Source of the DNA: Sulfurivirga caldicuralii
GTDB taxonomy: Bacteria > Pseudomonadota > Gammaproteobacteria > Thiomicrospirales > Thiomicrospiraceae
Length of the DNA: 7,639 nt
Direction: 5' to 3'
Assembly: GCA_015661715.1 (NCBI GenBank)
Contig: DQVN01000032.1
Span: 1 to 7,639 of the forward strand
Shown here: piece after piece, positions 1 to 6,466 of the stretch
How positions within the stretch are numbered: position 1 is the first letter of the stretch
Layout of the letters: every line of letters starts with the position of its first letter
Notes under the pieces: model-generated
Databases searched by the model: none
What the model saw: only the letters and a program-made list of their open reading frames with translations
What the model was told of the DNA's origin: nothing
Position numbers and translations under genes: made by a program

Positions 1-410
1 TCGCGAAACGGACGAATCATCTGCGAATGGCAATACATGCATCCTTCACGCATATAGATATCACGCCCCGCCAACTCCAAGGGGGTGTACGGGCGCACGC
101 CATCACCCGGTTTCCAGTCGGATTGCCAATTACCATTTTCATCTTTGTAGTAAAGACGCTTATCCGCAACCAGTTTGCCATTCTCCATCCTGAATTGACG
201 TTCCCACACCAGTTCTGGGAACTTCTCGTTTTTCAGGTTACCCCATTGGTCTGTCCGCTCAGTGTAATCCACTGCGGACTTGAGATAGAACAGCGGTACG
301 ATCTCCACGATCCCCGCAATAGAGACCAGGAAGGCCGTCATTAGGAACATCGCAAAGATATTTCGCTCAAGCTTTTCTTGAAAATTTTTCGGTTCGTGAT
401 TTTCAGCCAT
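1..410 (-). CDS. ccoO: cbb3-type cytochrome c oxidase subunit II (CcoO/FixO), 3' end outside window
   Basis: Membrane-anchored monohaem cytochrome c of the cbb3 oxidase, which passes electrons toward the CcoN active site on the periplasmic side. The 136 residues visible start at the ATG at 410-408 (MAENHEPK), with GAGGAG at 423-418 placed 7 bases upstream. An N-terminal transmembrane anchor spans about residues 19-42 and ends in the family-typical IVPLFY. The c-haem motif is C124-M-Y-C127-H128 inside GRDIYMREGCMYCHSQMIRPFR-like sequence, highly characteristic of CcoO. The gene is cut by the left edge shortly after this motif, so the distal part and any ccoQ/ccoP are not visible. From memory of the family, about 65 residues normally precede the haem cysteine. 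Here there are 123, owing to a polar stretch at about 47-105. It lies 68 bp downstream of ccoN in the same direction and is surely co-transcribed. Confidence 0.95.
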   Translation of the reverse strand, partial: MAENHEPKNFQEKLERNIFAMFLMTAFLVSIAGIVEIVPLFYLKSAVDYTERTDQWGNLKNEKFPELVWERQFRMENGKLVADKRLYYKDENGNWQSDWKPGDGVRPYTPLELAGRDIYMREGCMYCHSQMIRPFR

Positions 411-447
411 GAGTTTGCTCCTCAACGCATTATTCATTTTTATATGT

Positions 448-468
448 CAGCGGGGCATTGCCCCGCCG
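448..468 (-). other. Intercistronic GC-rich hairpin between ccoN and ccoO
   Basis: The sequence GCGGGGCATTGCCCCGC at 450-466 is a near-perfect palindrome. Read as minus-strand RNA, positions 468-460 pair with 456-448: eight Watson-Crick pairs and one G-U, closing a 3-base loop. It starts about 10 bases after the ccoN stop codon. No T-run follows on the minus strand, so it is not a standard intrinsic terminator. A role in mRNA stability or processing, setting the ccoN:ccoO ratio, is inference. Confidence 0.6.
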
Positions 469-478
469 TCATGGCTTA

Positions 479-1900
479 TCAGACTGCGGCCGCAGCAGGC
501 TGACGAGACTTGGCCGTAGCCACTGTCATTAGCACGTTGTACAACATCACCAACGCACCGGCAACGAAGAGTACACCACCGACTGCGCGCATGACATAGT
601 ACGGATGCATGGCTGCCACTGACTCTGCAAAGGTGTAGGCCAACACACCATACTCATCATAGGCGCGCCACATCAAGCCCTGCATGATGCCAGAGACCCA
701 CATGGCCACGATATACAGCACCGTGCCCAGGGTGGCCAACCAGAAATGCACATTGATCAGCTTCATGCTGTACATTTCTGTGTTCCACATCTTCATCACC
801 ATGTGATACAGCGACCCGATAGCAACCATCGCTACCCAACCCAGCGCACCAGAGTGGACATGGCCAATGGTCCAATCTGTATAGTGGGACAGGGCGTTAA
901 CGGTTTTGGAAGACATCACCGGTCCTTCAAATGTGGACATGGCGTAGAAAGCCAAAGCCATAATCAGGAAACGCAGAATATAGTCAGTACGCAGACGGTC
1001 CCACGCACCTGACAGGGTCAACATGCCGTTCAGGGCGCCACCCCATGATGGGATAATCATCGCCAGTGAAATGACCGCGCCCAGAGAGCCAGTCCAATCC
1101 GGCACTGCTGTGTACTGGAGGTGGTGAGCACCCAACCACACATAACCGAAAATCAAGGCCCAGAAGTGAATAACAGACAGGCGATAGGAGTAAACCGGGC
1201 GCTGCGCCTGCTTCGGCACGAAATAGTACATCATGCCCAAGAAACCAGCAGTCAGGAAGAAGCCTACTGCGTTATGCCCCCACCACCACTGGATCATGGC
1301 ATCCTGAACGCCACTGTACAGAGAATAGGATTTATACAATGTAACCGGCAGATGCAAGCCGTTAACCAGGAACAGGTAGGTTACAGCTATCAGTAACGCC
1401 AGATAGAACCAGTTGGATACATAGACGTGTGGCACCTTCTCCTTGTCACGGGTGGCAATGGTCATGACAAAGACCATGGTCCACAGCACCCAACCAATGG
1501 CGATGCCCACATCAAAGATCCATTCCATTTCGTGGTATTCGCGCGCTTGAGACAGACCCAAAGCAATACCGATAATACCGCCCACGATGGAAACGATCAG
1601 AAACAACGCCGCCAGCCAGGCGCACGGCACACACCAAAGGCGATTCGCATTGGTGCGCTGCACGGTATACAGGGAAGTCACAAACAGCGCCAGCCCGCCA
1701 AAGCCATAAATAACAGCATTGGTGTGTATTACACGCAGGCGACCAAAAGTGATCTCCGGGATATCAAAATTTAAAAAGGGATAGGCCAACTCAAAAGCGG
1801 CATAGGTACCAATAAAGGTACCTACCACCAAGAGCAGGACTGTCAATATGGTGCCAAATTTCAGCAGACCATATTCATAGTTAGGGCTTGCAGAGTTCAT
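479..1900 (-). CDS. ccoN: cbb3-type cytochrome c oxidase subunit I (CcoN/FixN)
   Basis: Catalytic subunit of the high-affinity haem-copper oxidase (C family), reducing O2 to water at a haem b3-CuB centre and pumping protons across the inner membrane. Multiple hydrophobic helices span the 473 residues, the usual CcoN length. From the chosen start, visible ligands are H59 in RLRVIHTNAV (low-spin haem b), H209 in WWWGHNAV and H259-H260 in YVWLGAHHL (CuB), Y253 six residues before H259 (the cross-linked tyrosine of this family), and H347 and H349 in TIGHVHSGALGW (haems b3 and b). I chose the ATG at 1900-1898 (MNSASPNYEYG) because AGGAG lies 8 bases upstream and the residue spacing matches known CcoN within about two positions. 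An in-frame ATG at 1918 would add MRGVFR and also has a GGAGGT 10 bases upstream. It is first in an operon with ccoO and is preceded by an FNR-like box. Confidence 0.97.
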   Translation of the reverse strand: MNSASPNYEYGLLKFGTILTVLLLVVGTFIGTYAAFELAYPFLNFDIPEITFGRLRVIHTNAVIYGFGGLALFVTSLYTVQRTNANRLWCVPCAWLAALFLIVSIVGGIIGIALGLSQAREYHEMEWIFDVGIAIGWVLWTMVFVMTIATRDKEKVPHVYVSNWFYLALLIAVTYLFLVNGLHLPVTLYKSYSLYSGVQDAMIQWWWGHNAVGFFLTAGFLGMMYYFVPKQAQRPVYSYRLSVIHFWALIFGYVWLGAHHLQYTAVPDWTGSLGAVISLAMIIPSWGGALNGMLTLSGAWDRLRTDYILRFLIMALAFYAMSTFEGPVMSSKTVNALSHYTDWTIGHVHSGALGWVAMVAIGSLYHMVMKMWNTEMYSMKLINVHFWLATLGTVLYIVAMWVSGIMQGLMWRAYDEYGVLAYTFAESVAAMHPYYVMRAVGGVLFVAGALVMLYNVLMTVATAKSRQPAAAAV

Positions 1901-1968
1901 TCTGAACACTCCTCTCATTTTCCATTACACCTCCGCTTCAGCCACCTGGACGGAGGTATCCGAAAGTC

Positions 1969-1974
1969 ATTATA
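1969..1974 (-). promoter_or_regulatory. Predicted -10 element of the ccoN promoter
   Basis: Read on the minus strand this is a perfect TATAAT. At 16-18 bp upstream the best -35 candidates (such as GATGGA) match TTGACA poorly, which suggests an activator-dependent promoter. The inferred start site is near 1962, giving a leader of about 60 bases to the preferred ccoN ATG or about 43 to the alternative ATG at 1918. Confidence 0.6.
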
Positions 1975-2016
1975 CGGACATCCCGGTTGCCTCCATCCGC
2001 TTTGCCGCACCAAAAC

Positions 2017-2030
2017 TTAACCTGAATCAA
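2017..2030 (-). promoter_or_regulatory. FNR/ANR-like box upstream of ccoN
   Basis: The minus-strand sequence TTGATTCAGGTTAA matches the FNR consensus TTGATNNNNATCAA at 8 of 10 defined positions, with one half-site perfect. Its centre (2023.5) falls about 61.5 bp upstream of the start site inferred from the TATAAT at 1974-1969, a classic class I position for FNR/CRP-family activators. cbb3 oxidase operons are commonly activated by FNR or ANR under low oxygen, so the placement makes biological sense. The start site is inferred, so the exact offset is uncertain by a few bases. Confidence 0.6.
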
Positions 2031-2149
2031 GATTCGGCCGCATTGGCGCGGCTTGCCGAAACGGACTCCTTTCCAGACTGCGCAATTATCGCCCCTTTTG
2101 CCAACTCACACAATACAATCAACTTATTTACGCCAATCAGGCTTTTTTA

Positions 2150-2184
2150 TCAGATCATCATCACATGCTTATACCATGATCTGA
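2150..2184. repeat. 9-bp perfect inverted repeat upstream of the his operon
   Basis: TCAGATCAT at 2150-2158 and ATGATCTGA at 2176-2184 are exact reverse complements separated by 17 bases. The right arm ends just before the predicted -35 of the hisB promoter (2192-2197). There is no T-run after the stem on either strand, so it is not a terminator. The spacing of about 26 bp between arm centres, over two helical turns, would suit a regulator dimer pair, but no known operator is recognised. Confidence 0.5.
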
Positions 2185-2191
2185 CAGACTC

Positions 2192-2221
2192 TTAACGAAC
2201 ACTCTCACCTTGTAATACAAT
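2192..2221 (+). promoter_or_regulatory. Predicted sigma70 promoter for hisB-hisE
   Basis: TTAACG (2192-2197, 4 of 6 matches to TTGACA), an 18-bp spacer and TACAAT (2216-2221, 5 of 6 matches to TATAAT) form a plausible promoter. Transcription would start near 2228, about 28 bases before the hisB ATG. The -10 overlaps an 11-bp palindrome, TTGTAATACAA at 2210-2220, which could be a binding site or chance. The leader is too short for a classical histidine attenuator and shows no histidine-rich leader peptide. Confidence 0.45.
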
Positions 2222-2255
2222 CTTCTTTTTTACTGTCTGTAGCAGGAAATCCGTT

Positions 2256-2843
2256 ATGCGAACCGCCACGGTTGAACGTATCACCCATGAAACCCGCATC
2301 CGCCTCACCGTCAACCTGGACGGCAACGGCAACGCAGAACTGAAAACGGGCGTGCCTTTCTTTGAACATATGCTGCAACAGATCGCCCGCCACGGGCTGA
2401 TTGACCTCTCCGTTGAGGCCGAGGGCGATATTGAAATCGATGATCACCACACAGTGGAGGATGTGGGTATCGTCTTAGGCCAGGCACTCGCTAAAGCCGT
2501 GGGCGACAAACGGGGCATAATGCGCTATGGACACGCCTATGTACCCCTGGATGAGGCGCTCAGCCGCGTGGTGATCGACCTGTCAGGTCGGCCTGGGCTG
2601 CAGTTTCATTGCGCCTTCACCGCCGAACGCATCGGCACCTTTGATACGCAACTGGTGCAGGAGTTCTTTCAGGGCTTTGTCAACCATGCCCAAGCCACCC
2701 TGCATATCGACAACCTACGCGGGGTCAACGCCCACCACCAGGCGGAAACCATTTTCAAAGCCTTTGGCCGCGCTCTGCGTCTGGCGGTCGCCCGGGATGC
2801 GCGTTTGGGAGATACCATCCCCTCGACCAAGGGAGCCTTGTAA
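2256..2843 (+). CDS. hisB: Imidazoleglycerol-phosphate dehydratase HisB
   Basis: Dehydrates D-erythro-imidazole-glycerol phosphate to imidazole-acetol phosphate in the cytoplasm, a late step in histidine synthesis, using Mn2+. The 195 residues match the monofunctional enzyme; there is no N-terminal histidinol-phosphatase domain as in the enteric fusion. The first family signature is seen in [16 protein letters not shown] and the metal-binding DDHHTVED at about residues 67-74. The second is in the region of [15 protein letters not shown] with its HHxxE metal ligands, followed by FKAFGRALR. The ATG at 2256 has AGGA about 8 bases upstream and is the first start after the predicted promoter. It is the first gene of the tight his operon, and its stop codon abuts the hisH ATG. 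Confidence 0.97.
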   Translation: MRTATVERITHETRIRLTVNLDGNGNAELKTGVPFFEHMLQQIARHGLIDLSVEAEGDIEIDDHHTVEDVGIVLGQALAKAVGDKRGIMRYGHAYVPLDEALSRVVIDLSGRPGLQFHCAFTAERIGTFDTQLVQEFFQGFVNHAQATLHIDNLRGVNAHHQAETIFKAFGRALRLAVARDARLGDTIPSTKGAL

Positions 2844-3479
2844 ATGAAACACGTGGTGGTAGTGGATTACGGCTCTGGCAATTTGCGCTCTGTCTCCAAG
2901 GCCGCTGAGCATGTGGCAGCGGCAGATACCCGTATCAGCGTCAGCCGCCGCATACAGGATATCCACGATGCCGATGCCATTATCTTTCCCGGCCAGGGCG
3001 CAGCCCGTAGCTGTATGCACAATCTCATCGAAGCCGGCATAGAAAAAGCCATCCGCCAGGCCGCCCTGGAAAAGCCGTTTTTAGGCATCTGTATGGGCAT
3101 GCAGGTGCTGATGGACTACAGCGAAGAAAACAACGGTGTCCACTGTTTGGGCATTTTGCCCGGGGAAGTGACCCCCTTTCGCTTTCCCGCCCATCTTAAG
3201 CTGAAAGTGCCGCACATGGGTTGGAACCAGATTGCCCAGACTCAGGCACACCCCCTGTGGCACGGTATTGAAGACAACAGCCGCTTTTATTTTGTCCATA
3301 GCTATCATGTGCAGCCGGCTGATCATACCCTGACGGCTGGAATAACTGACTATGGCCACAGCTTCACCGCCGCGGTGGCCCACAACAATATCTTCGCCAT
3401 TCAGGCGCATCCGGAAAAAAGCGGTGATATGGGCCTTAAGCTATTGAAAAACTTTTTGAACTGGAACGGAACCCCATGA
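2844..3479 (+). CDS. hisH: Imidazole glycerol phosphate synthase glutaminase subunit HisH
   Basis: Class I glutamine amidotransferase subunit. It hydrolyses glutamine and channels ammonia to HisF, forming the synthase that makes imidazole glycerol phosphate and AICAR from PRFAR. The 211 residues are of normal length. The catalytic triad is C83 in FLGICMGMQ, with H189 and E191 in IQAHPEKSG. The oxyanion region is PGQGA at residues 49-53, and the family motif PHMGWN lies at 123-128. The N-terminal [14 protein letters not shown] is diagnostic. The start codon directly follows the hisB stop with no gap, and GGGAG within the hisB end serves as ribosome binding site. The stop overlaps the hisA start as ATGA. 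These junctions suggest coupled translation. Confidence 0.97.
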   Translation: MKHVVVVDYGSGNLRSVSKAAEHVAAADTRISVSRRIQDIHDADAIIFPGQGAARSCMHNLIEAGIEKAIRQAALEKPFLGICMGMQVLMDYSEENNGVHCLGILPGEVTPFRFPAHLKLKVPHMGWNQIAQTQAHPLWHGIEDNSRFYFVHSYHVQPADHTLTAGITDYGHSFTAAVAHNNIFAIQAHPEKSGDMGLKLLKNFLNWNGTP

Positions 3480-4219
3480 TTCTGATACCCGCAATCGACC
3501 TTAAAGACGGCCAGTGCGTGCGCCTGCGCCAAGGGGAAATGGATGATGCCACCGTCTTTTCCACGGATATTGTCGCCATGGCACAACGCTGGAAAGCAGC
3601 CGGAGCGCGCCGTTTGCACATGGTGGATCTGAACGGTGCCTTTGCCGGCAAACCGGAAAACCGCGACGCAGTACTGGCGGTCAGCCAGGCCTATCCGGAT
3701 CTGCCTATCCAGATTGGCGGCGGTATCCGCACCCTGAAGACCATCGAAGACTATCTGAATGCCGGCGTGCGTTACTGCATTATCGGCACCCAGGCGGTGC
3801 ATGATCCAGCCTTTGTCCACCAGGCCTGCCGCGCTTTCCCCGGCCATATCATGGTAGGGCTGGATGCCAAAGGGGGCAAGGTGGCCATCAACGGCTGGGC
3901 TGAGGTGACGGATTACGATGTGATCGACATGGCCAAACGCTTTGAACAGGACGGCGTGGAAGCCATTATCTATACCGACATTGGCCGAGATGGCATGCTC
4001 CAAGGCGTCAATGTGGCAGATACCGCCAAGCTGGCCGAAGCCATCTCCATTCCCGTGATCGCCTCCGGCGGCGTGACCGACCTCAATGACTTGAAAGCTC
4101 TGGCGCCACTATATAAAAAAGGCGTTACCGGCGTGATCACGGGCCGGGCCATTTATGAAGGCACGCTGGATTTTAGTGAAGGCCAGCGGCTGCTGGATGA
4201 GCTGAGTGGAGGCTGCTGA
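3476..4219 (+). CDS. hisA: ProFAR isomerase HisA
   Basis: 1-(5-phosphoribosyl)-5-[(5-phosphoribosylamino)methylideneamino]imidazole-4-carboxamide isomerase, converting ProFAR to PRFAR by an Amadori rearrangement. It is a TIM-barrel protein of 247 residues, the usual size. Catalytic acid/base residues are visible as D8 in [10 protein letters not shown] and D130 in MVGLDAKGG. Phosphate-binding glycine loops appear at QIGGGIRT (about 79-86) and in [11 protein letters not shown] near the C-terminal half. YTDIGRDGM (166-174) and NGWAE (139-143) are also typical. The ATG overlaps the hisH stop by four bases, and its own stop overlaps the hisF ATG by one base (TGATG). It resembles HisF throughout the barrel, as expected for these paralogues, but the DLKDG N-terminus identifies it as HisA. 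Confidence 0.97.
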   Translation: MILIPAIDLKDGQCVRLRQGEMDDATVFSTDIVAMAQRWKAAGARRLHMVDLNGAFAGKPENRDAVLAVSQAYPDLPIQIGGGIRTLKTIEDYLNAGVRYCIIGTQAVHDPAFVHQACRAFPGHIMVGLDAKGGKVAINGWAEVTDYDVIDMAKRFEQDGVEAIIYTDIGRDGMLQGVNVADTAKLAEAISIPVIASGGVTDLNDLKALAPLYKKGVTGVITGRAIYEGTLDFSEGQRLLDELSGGC

Positions 4220-4992
4220 TGGGACTGGCCAAACGCATCATTCCCTGTTTGGATGTGGACGCAGGCCGCGTGGTCAAGGGCGTAAAATTCGTTGACATAC
4301 GCGATGCCGGCGATCCGGTGGAAATCGCCCGCCGCTACAATCGTGAAGGCGCCGATGAACTCACCTTCCTGGACATCACCGCCAGCGCCGATGACCGGGA
4401 TACCATGGTACATGTGGTGGAGGCAGTGGCCGCGGAAGTGTTCATCCCCCTGACCGTCGGTGGCGGTATCCGCACAGTGGAAGATGTGCGGCGCATGCTC
4501 AATGCCGGCGCCGACAAGGTGGCCATCAATACCGCCGCCATTTTCAATCCAGGCTTTGTGCAGGAAGCCTCCGACACCTTTGGCAACCAGTGCATCGTCG
4601 TAGCCATTGACGCCAAACAGGTCAGCGCGCCGGATGAGCCGCCACGCTGGGAGATCTTCACCCATGGCGGCCGCCGGGAAACCGGCATTGATGCCATTGC
4701 CTGGGCTGAACGCATGCAGGAGATGGGCGCTGGCGAGCTGTTGGTCACCAGCATGGATCGAGACGGCACCAAACAGGGCTTCGACCTGGCGCTGATGCGC
4801 GCCATCACCGAGCGGGTGTCGATTCCCGTCATCGCCTCCGGCGGCGTGGGCAACCTGGATCATCTGGCCGAAGGTATCCTCGAAGGGGGTGCGGATGCCG
4901 TACTGGCCGCTTCCATCTTCCACTTTGGCGAATACACCATCGCCCAGGCCAAACAACACCTGGCCGCACAAGGCATCGAGGTACGACTATGA
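4219..4992 (+). CDS. hisF: Imidazole glycerol phosphate synthase cyclase subunit HisF
   Basis: TIM-barrel cyclase that takes ammonia from HisH and converts PRFAR to imidazole glycerol phosphate and AICAR. The 257 residues are standard. Catalytic aspartates are D12 in RIIPCLDVD and D131 in CIVVAIDAK. Phosphate-binding segments are [12 protein letters not shown] (79-90) and [11 protein letters not shown] (205-215). [16 protein letters not shown] (175-190) is a diagnostic HisF stretch. The ATG at 4219 shares a base with the hisA stop and has a good TGGAGG at 4207-4212, six bases upstream. Its stop overlaps the hisE ATG (ATGA at 4989-4992). In many proteobacteria hisI is next; here hisE follows directly. 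Confidence 0.97.
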   Translation: MGLAKRIIPCLDVDAGRVVKGVKFVDIRDAGDPVEIARRYNREGADELTFLDITASADDRDTMVHVVEAVAAEVFIPLTVGGGIRTVEDVRRMLNAGADKVAINTAAIFNPGFVQEASDTFGNQCIVVAIDAKQVSAPDEPPRWEIFTHGGRRETGIDAIAWAERMQEMGAGELLVTSMDRDGTKQGFDLALMRAITERVSIPVIASGGVGNLDHLAEGILEGGADAVLAASIFHFGEYTIAQAKQHLAAQGIEVRL

Positions 4993-5306
4993 GCAGCATT
5001 CTGCAACAACTGGATACTGTACTGGCCCAACGCAAGCAAGCCGATCCGGCATCGTCCTATGTGGCCAGCCTGTATGACAAGGGCCTGGATGCCATATTGA
5101 AAAAGGTGGGTGAGGAAGCCATTGAGACCATTATGGCCGCCAAAGAGGGAGATCAGGAGCACCTGGTTTATGAAGTGGCTGACCTGTGGTTCCACACCAT
5201 GGTATTATTAGCAGCCCAGGATCTGTCCAGCCAAGCGGTGCTGGACGAGCTGGCGCGCCGTTTCGGCCTTTCAGGTTTGGAAGAAAAAGCCAGCCGCACC
5301 GAATAA
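4989..5306 (+). CDS. hisE: Phosphoribosyl-ATP pyrophosphatase HisE
   Basis: Hydrolyses phosphoribosyl-ATP to phosphoribosyl-AMP and pyrophosphate, the second step of histidine synthesis. The protein is all-alpha, with a MazG-like fold, and has 105 residues, the size of a stand-alone HisE. The metal-binding EExxE...ExxD pattern is seen as E42-E43-E46 in KKVGEEAIE and E62-D65 in YEVADLWFH. The ATG overlaps the hisF stop by four bases, and GAGG at 4978-4981 is well placed upstream. There is no cyclohydrolase (HisI) domain at the N-terminus and no separate hisI in the window, so the next enzyme of the pathway comes from elsewhere. It is the last his gene here, followed by a 69-bp gap with two hairpins. 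Confidence 0.96.
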   Translation: MSSILQQLDTVLAQRKQADPASSYVASLYDKGLDAILKKVGEEAIETIMAAKEGDQEHLVYEVADLWFHTMVLLAAQDLSSQAVLDELARRFGLSGLEEKASRTE

Positions 5307-5308
5307 CA

Positions 5309-5333
5309 CGCTGTCGGCCATAAGCTGGCAGCG
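5309..5333 (+). other. RNA hairpin after hisE
   Basis: As plus-strand RNA, 5309-5318 pairs with 5324-5333: eight Watson-Crick pairs and two G-U, closing a 5-base loop (CATAA). It begins only three bases after the hisE stop codon. No U-tract follows, so intrinsic termination is unlikely to be efficient. It is the first of two consecutive hairpins in the gap and may protect or delimit the his transcript; that role is inferred. Confidence 0.55.
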
Positions 5334-5337
5334 CGCC

Positions 5338-5354
5338 GTGATCGACCCGATCAC
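5338..5354 (+). other. Hairpin just upstream of the HIT gene ribosome binding site
   Basis: GTGATCG (5338-5344) and CGATCAC (5348-5354) are exact reverse complements with an ACC loop, giving a 7-bp stem. It sits four bases after the preceding hairpin and about five bases before the strong AGGAGGT (5360-5366) of the next gene. There is no T-run, so it is not a terminator. It could be a processing site, a stability element or a protein-binding palindrome. Confidence 0.55.
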
Positions 5355-5375
5355 TTATCAGGAGGTCTTCTTACC

Positions 5376-5693
5376 ATGGAAGAAAAAACCGTATTTGAAA
5401 AAATCATCGACCGGGAGATCCCCGCCGATATCGTGTATGAAGACGAAAAATGCATCGTCATCAAGGATATCAACCCCAAAGCACGGGTGCATCTGCTGGT
5501 TATTCCCAAGAAAAAGATTCCCACCCTATTCGACCTAACGCCGGAAGATAAAGACCTGATGGGGCACATGATGCTACTGCTACCGCAGCTGGCACAGGCC
5601 CATGATCTGGATGGGTTCAAAACCCAAATCAATACCGGCGCCTCAGCAGGACAAGAGGTCTTTCATCTACATATTCACTTACTGGGCAACTAA
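5376..5693 (+). CDS. HIT-family (HinT-like) nucleotide-binding protein, short C-terminus
   Basis: Histidine triad protein, probably a purine nucleoside phosphoramidase of the HinT branch acting in the cytoplasm; the physiological substrate is unknown. The 105 residues contain the triad H97-L-H99-I-H101-L-L in EVFHLHIHLLGN, preceded by the substrate-loop NTGASAGQ (86-93). An upstream DINPKARVHLLVIPKK segment (31-46) is typical of the family. The start has a perfect AGGAGGT 9 bases upstream. The protein ends three residues after the triad block, whereas HinT proteins usually carry some 8-15 further residues, often beginning GG. The downstream bases in other frames do not restore such a tail, so it looks like a natural truncation. 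HIT genes between hisE and tatA are common in beta- and gammaproteobacteria. A functional link to histidine synthesis or Tat is not established. Confidence 0.92.
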   Translation: MEEKTVFEKIIDREIPADIVYEDEKCIVIKDINPKARVHLLVIPKKKIPTLFDLTPEDKDLMGHMMLLLPQLAQAHDLDGFKTQINTGASAGQEVFHLHIHLLGN

Positions 5694-5714
5694 CTTTTCT
5701 AAGGAGAAACCGAT

Positions 5715-5963
5715 ATGGGCATTAGTATTTGGCAACTTCTCATCATTCTGGCCATCGTTCTGCTGCTGTTTGGCGCCAAACGGTTGCGTAGCGTGGGCTC
5801 TGATCTGGGCGCCGCCATCAAAGGCTTCAAACAGTCTGTCAAGGATGAGGAGGCCAAAGCCGAAGCGGAAAAGCAAACGCAACTGGAGAAAAAAGAGGCC
5901 AACGGCCAGGTATTCGACAGCACCGCCACCCCATCCCAGCCTGACGACAAGCCTAAAGCTTAA
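5715..5963 (+). CDS. tatA: Twin-arginine translocase subunit TatA
   Basis: Small single-span membrane protein that oligomerises to form the passage for folded proteins in the Tat pathway. The 82 residues show a short N-terminal transmembrane helix at about 5-19 with polar Q7. The hinge F19-G20 follows, then an amphipathic helix ([24 protein letters not shown], about 21-44, broken here by no proline), and a charged, disordered tail. [16 protein letters not shown] is close to the family consensus. AAGGAG lies 8 bases upstream of the ATG, and the gene starts 21 bp after the HIT stop. It is distinguished from TatB by the FG rather than GP hinge and by the short tail. Confidence 0.95.
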   Translation: MGISIWQLLIILAIVLLLFGAKRLRSVGSDLGAAIKGFKQSVKDEEAKAEAEKQTQLEKKEANGQVFDSTATPSQPDDKPKA

Positions 5964-5965
5964 GC

Positions 5966-6466
5966 ATGTTCGACATCGGCGGACTGGAGCTGTTTCTGAT
6001 CCTGATCATCGCCCTGCTGGTGATCGGGCCACAGCGCATGCCGGAAGTGGCGCGGCAGATCGGTCGCTTTGTAGCCAAAACCCGCCGCTTCATCCAATCG
6101 GTCAAAGAAGAAAGCGAGCTGCGCGATACAGTTGAATCCCTACGCCGCGAGCTGGACCTGCGCGAAGAAGTCCAGACCCTGCGCCAGGTGGAACAGGACC
6201 TACAGCACGATCTGTATGGCAACCTGCGCAAAATGGAAGATGAACTGAAAGATGACCTGGATCTGAACGCACTGCAGCGACCCACTTTCGGCGGAGAAGA
6301 ACCGCCACCGCTGCATATGGATGTGCAGGACCCACAAACCCATGGCATACGCAACCCGGCGGGCAAGGCAAACGACGCCCATGCCGCGTCAGCAAAGAAG
6401 CCGACCCAAACTACAGCGGTTGAGCAACCAGCCCCCGCGCCTCAACGAGAAAAGCAGCCCTCATGA
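5966..6466 (+). CDS. tatB: Twin-arginine translocase subunit TatB
   Basis: Partner of TatC in the receptor complex that recognises twin-arginine signal peptides. The 166 residues have an N-terminal transmembrane helix (about 6-20, with E8 near its start) and the TatB-type hinge G21-P22 in VIGPQRMPEVARQIG. A long, charged amphipathic or coiled-coil helix runs from about 25 to 100. A proline-, alanine- and glutamine-rich tail from about 105 is probably disordered. The ATG lies two bases after the tatA stop with no clear ribosome binding site, so translation is probably coupled to tatA. The stop overlaps the tatC ATG as ATGA at 6463-6466. Confidence 0.95.
   Translation: MFDIGGLELFLILIIALLVIGPQRMPEVARQIGRFVAKTRRFIQSVKEESELRDTVESLRRELDLREEVQTLRQVEQDLQHDLYGNLRKMEDELKDDLDLNALQRPTFGGEEPPPLHMDVQDPQTHGIRNPAGKANDAHAASAKKPTQTTAVEQPAPAPQREKQPS

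Larger units (their letters stand above)
1901..2255. other. Divergent ccoN / hisB intergenic control region
   Basis: No credible gene is present between the ccoN start and the hisB start. The region contains promoter elements for both directions, an FNR-like box (2017-2030), a small stem with TTCGGC/GCCGAA arms at 2033-2038 and 2055-2060, and a 9-bp inverted repeat (2150-2184). It is visibly more AT-rich from about 2100 to 2255 than the flanking genes, as expected for promoter DNA. A weak GCC-AATCA-GGC stem followed by six T (about 2132-2148) resembles a vestigial terminator but has only three stem pairs. Confidence 0.75.

Noticed and set aside
27..344. Plus-strand open frame over the left edge
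   Set aside because: It is antisense to ccoO, which has the diagnostic CMYCH haem motif and a good ribosome binding site.
2033..2060. TTCGGC/GCCGAA inverted repeat with a 16-base gap
   Set aside because: Six-bp arms in GC-rich DNA are easily found by chance; there is no link to a promoter element or terminator tract.
2132..2148. Possible intrinsic terminator (GCC-AATCA-GGC then TTTTTT)
   Set aside because: Only three stem pairs, and no gene on the plus strand ends upstream of it.
4153..4971. 272-codon open frame on the minus strand opposite hisF
   Set aside because: It is entirely antisense to hisF, with its well-conserved TIM-barrel motifs; its His/Gly/Ala-rich translation is a shadow of the GC-rich codons.
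3476..4992. hisA and hisF as a recent tandem duplication
   Set aside because: Both are half-barrel-derived paralogues, but this is the ancient, universal HisA/HisF relationship; each has its own diagnostic motifs.
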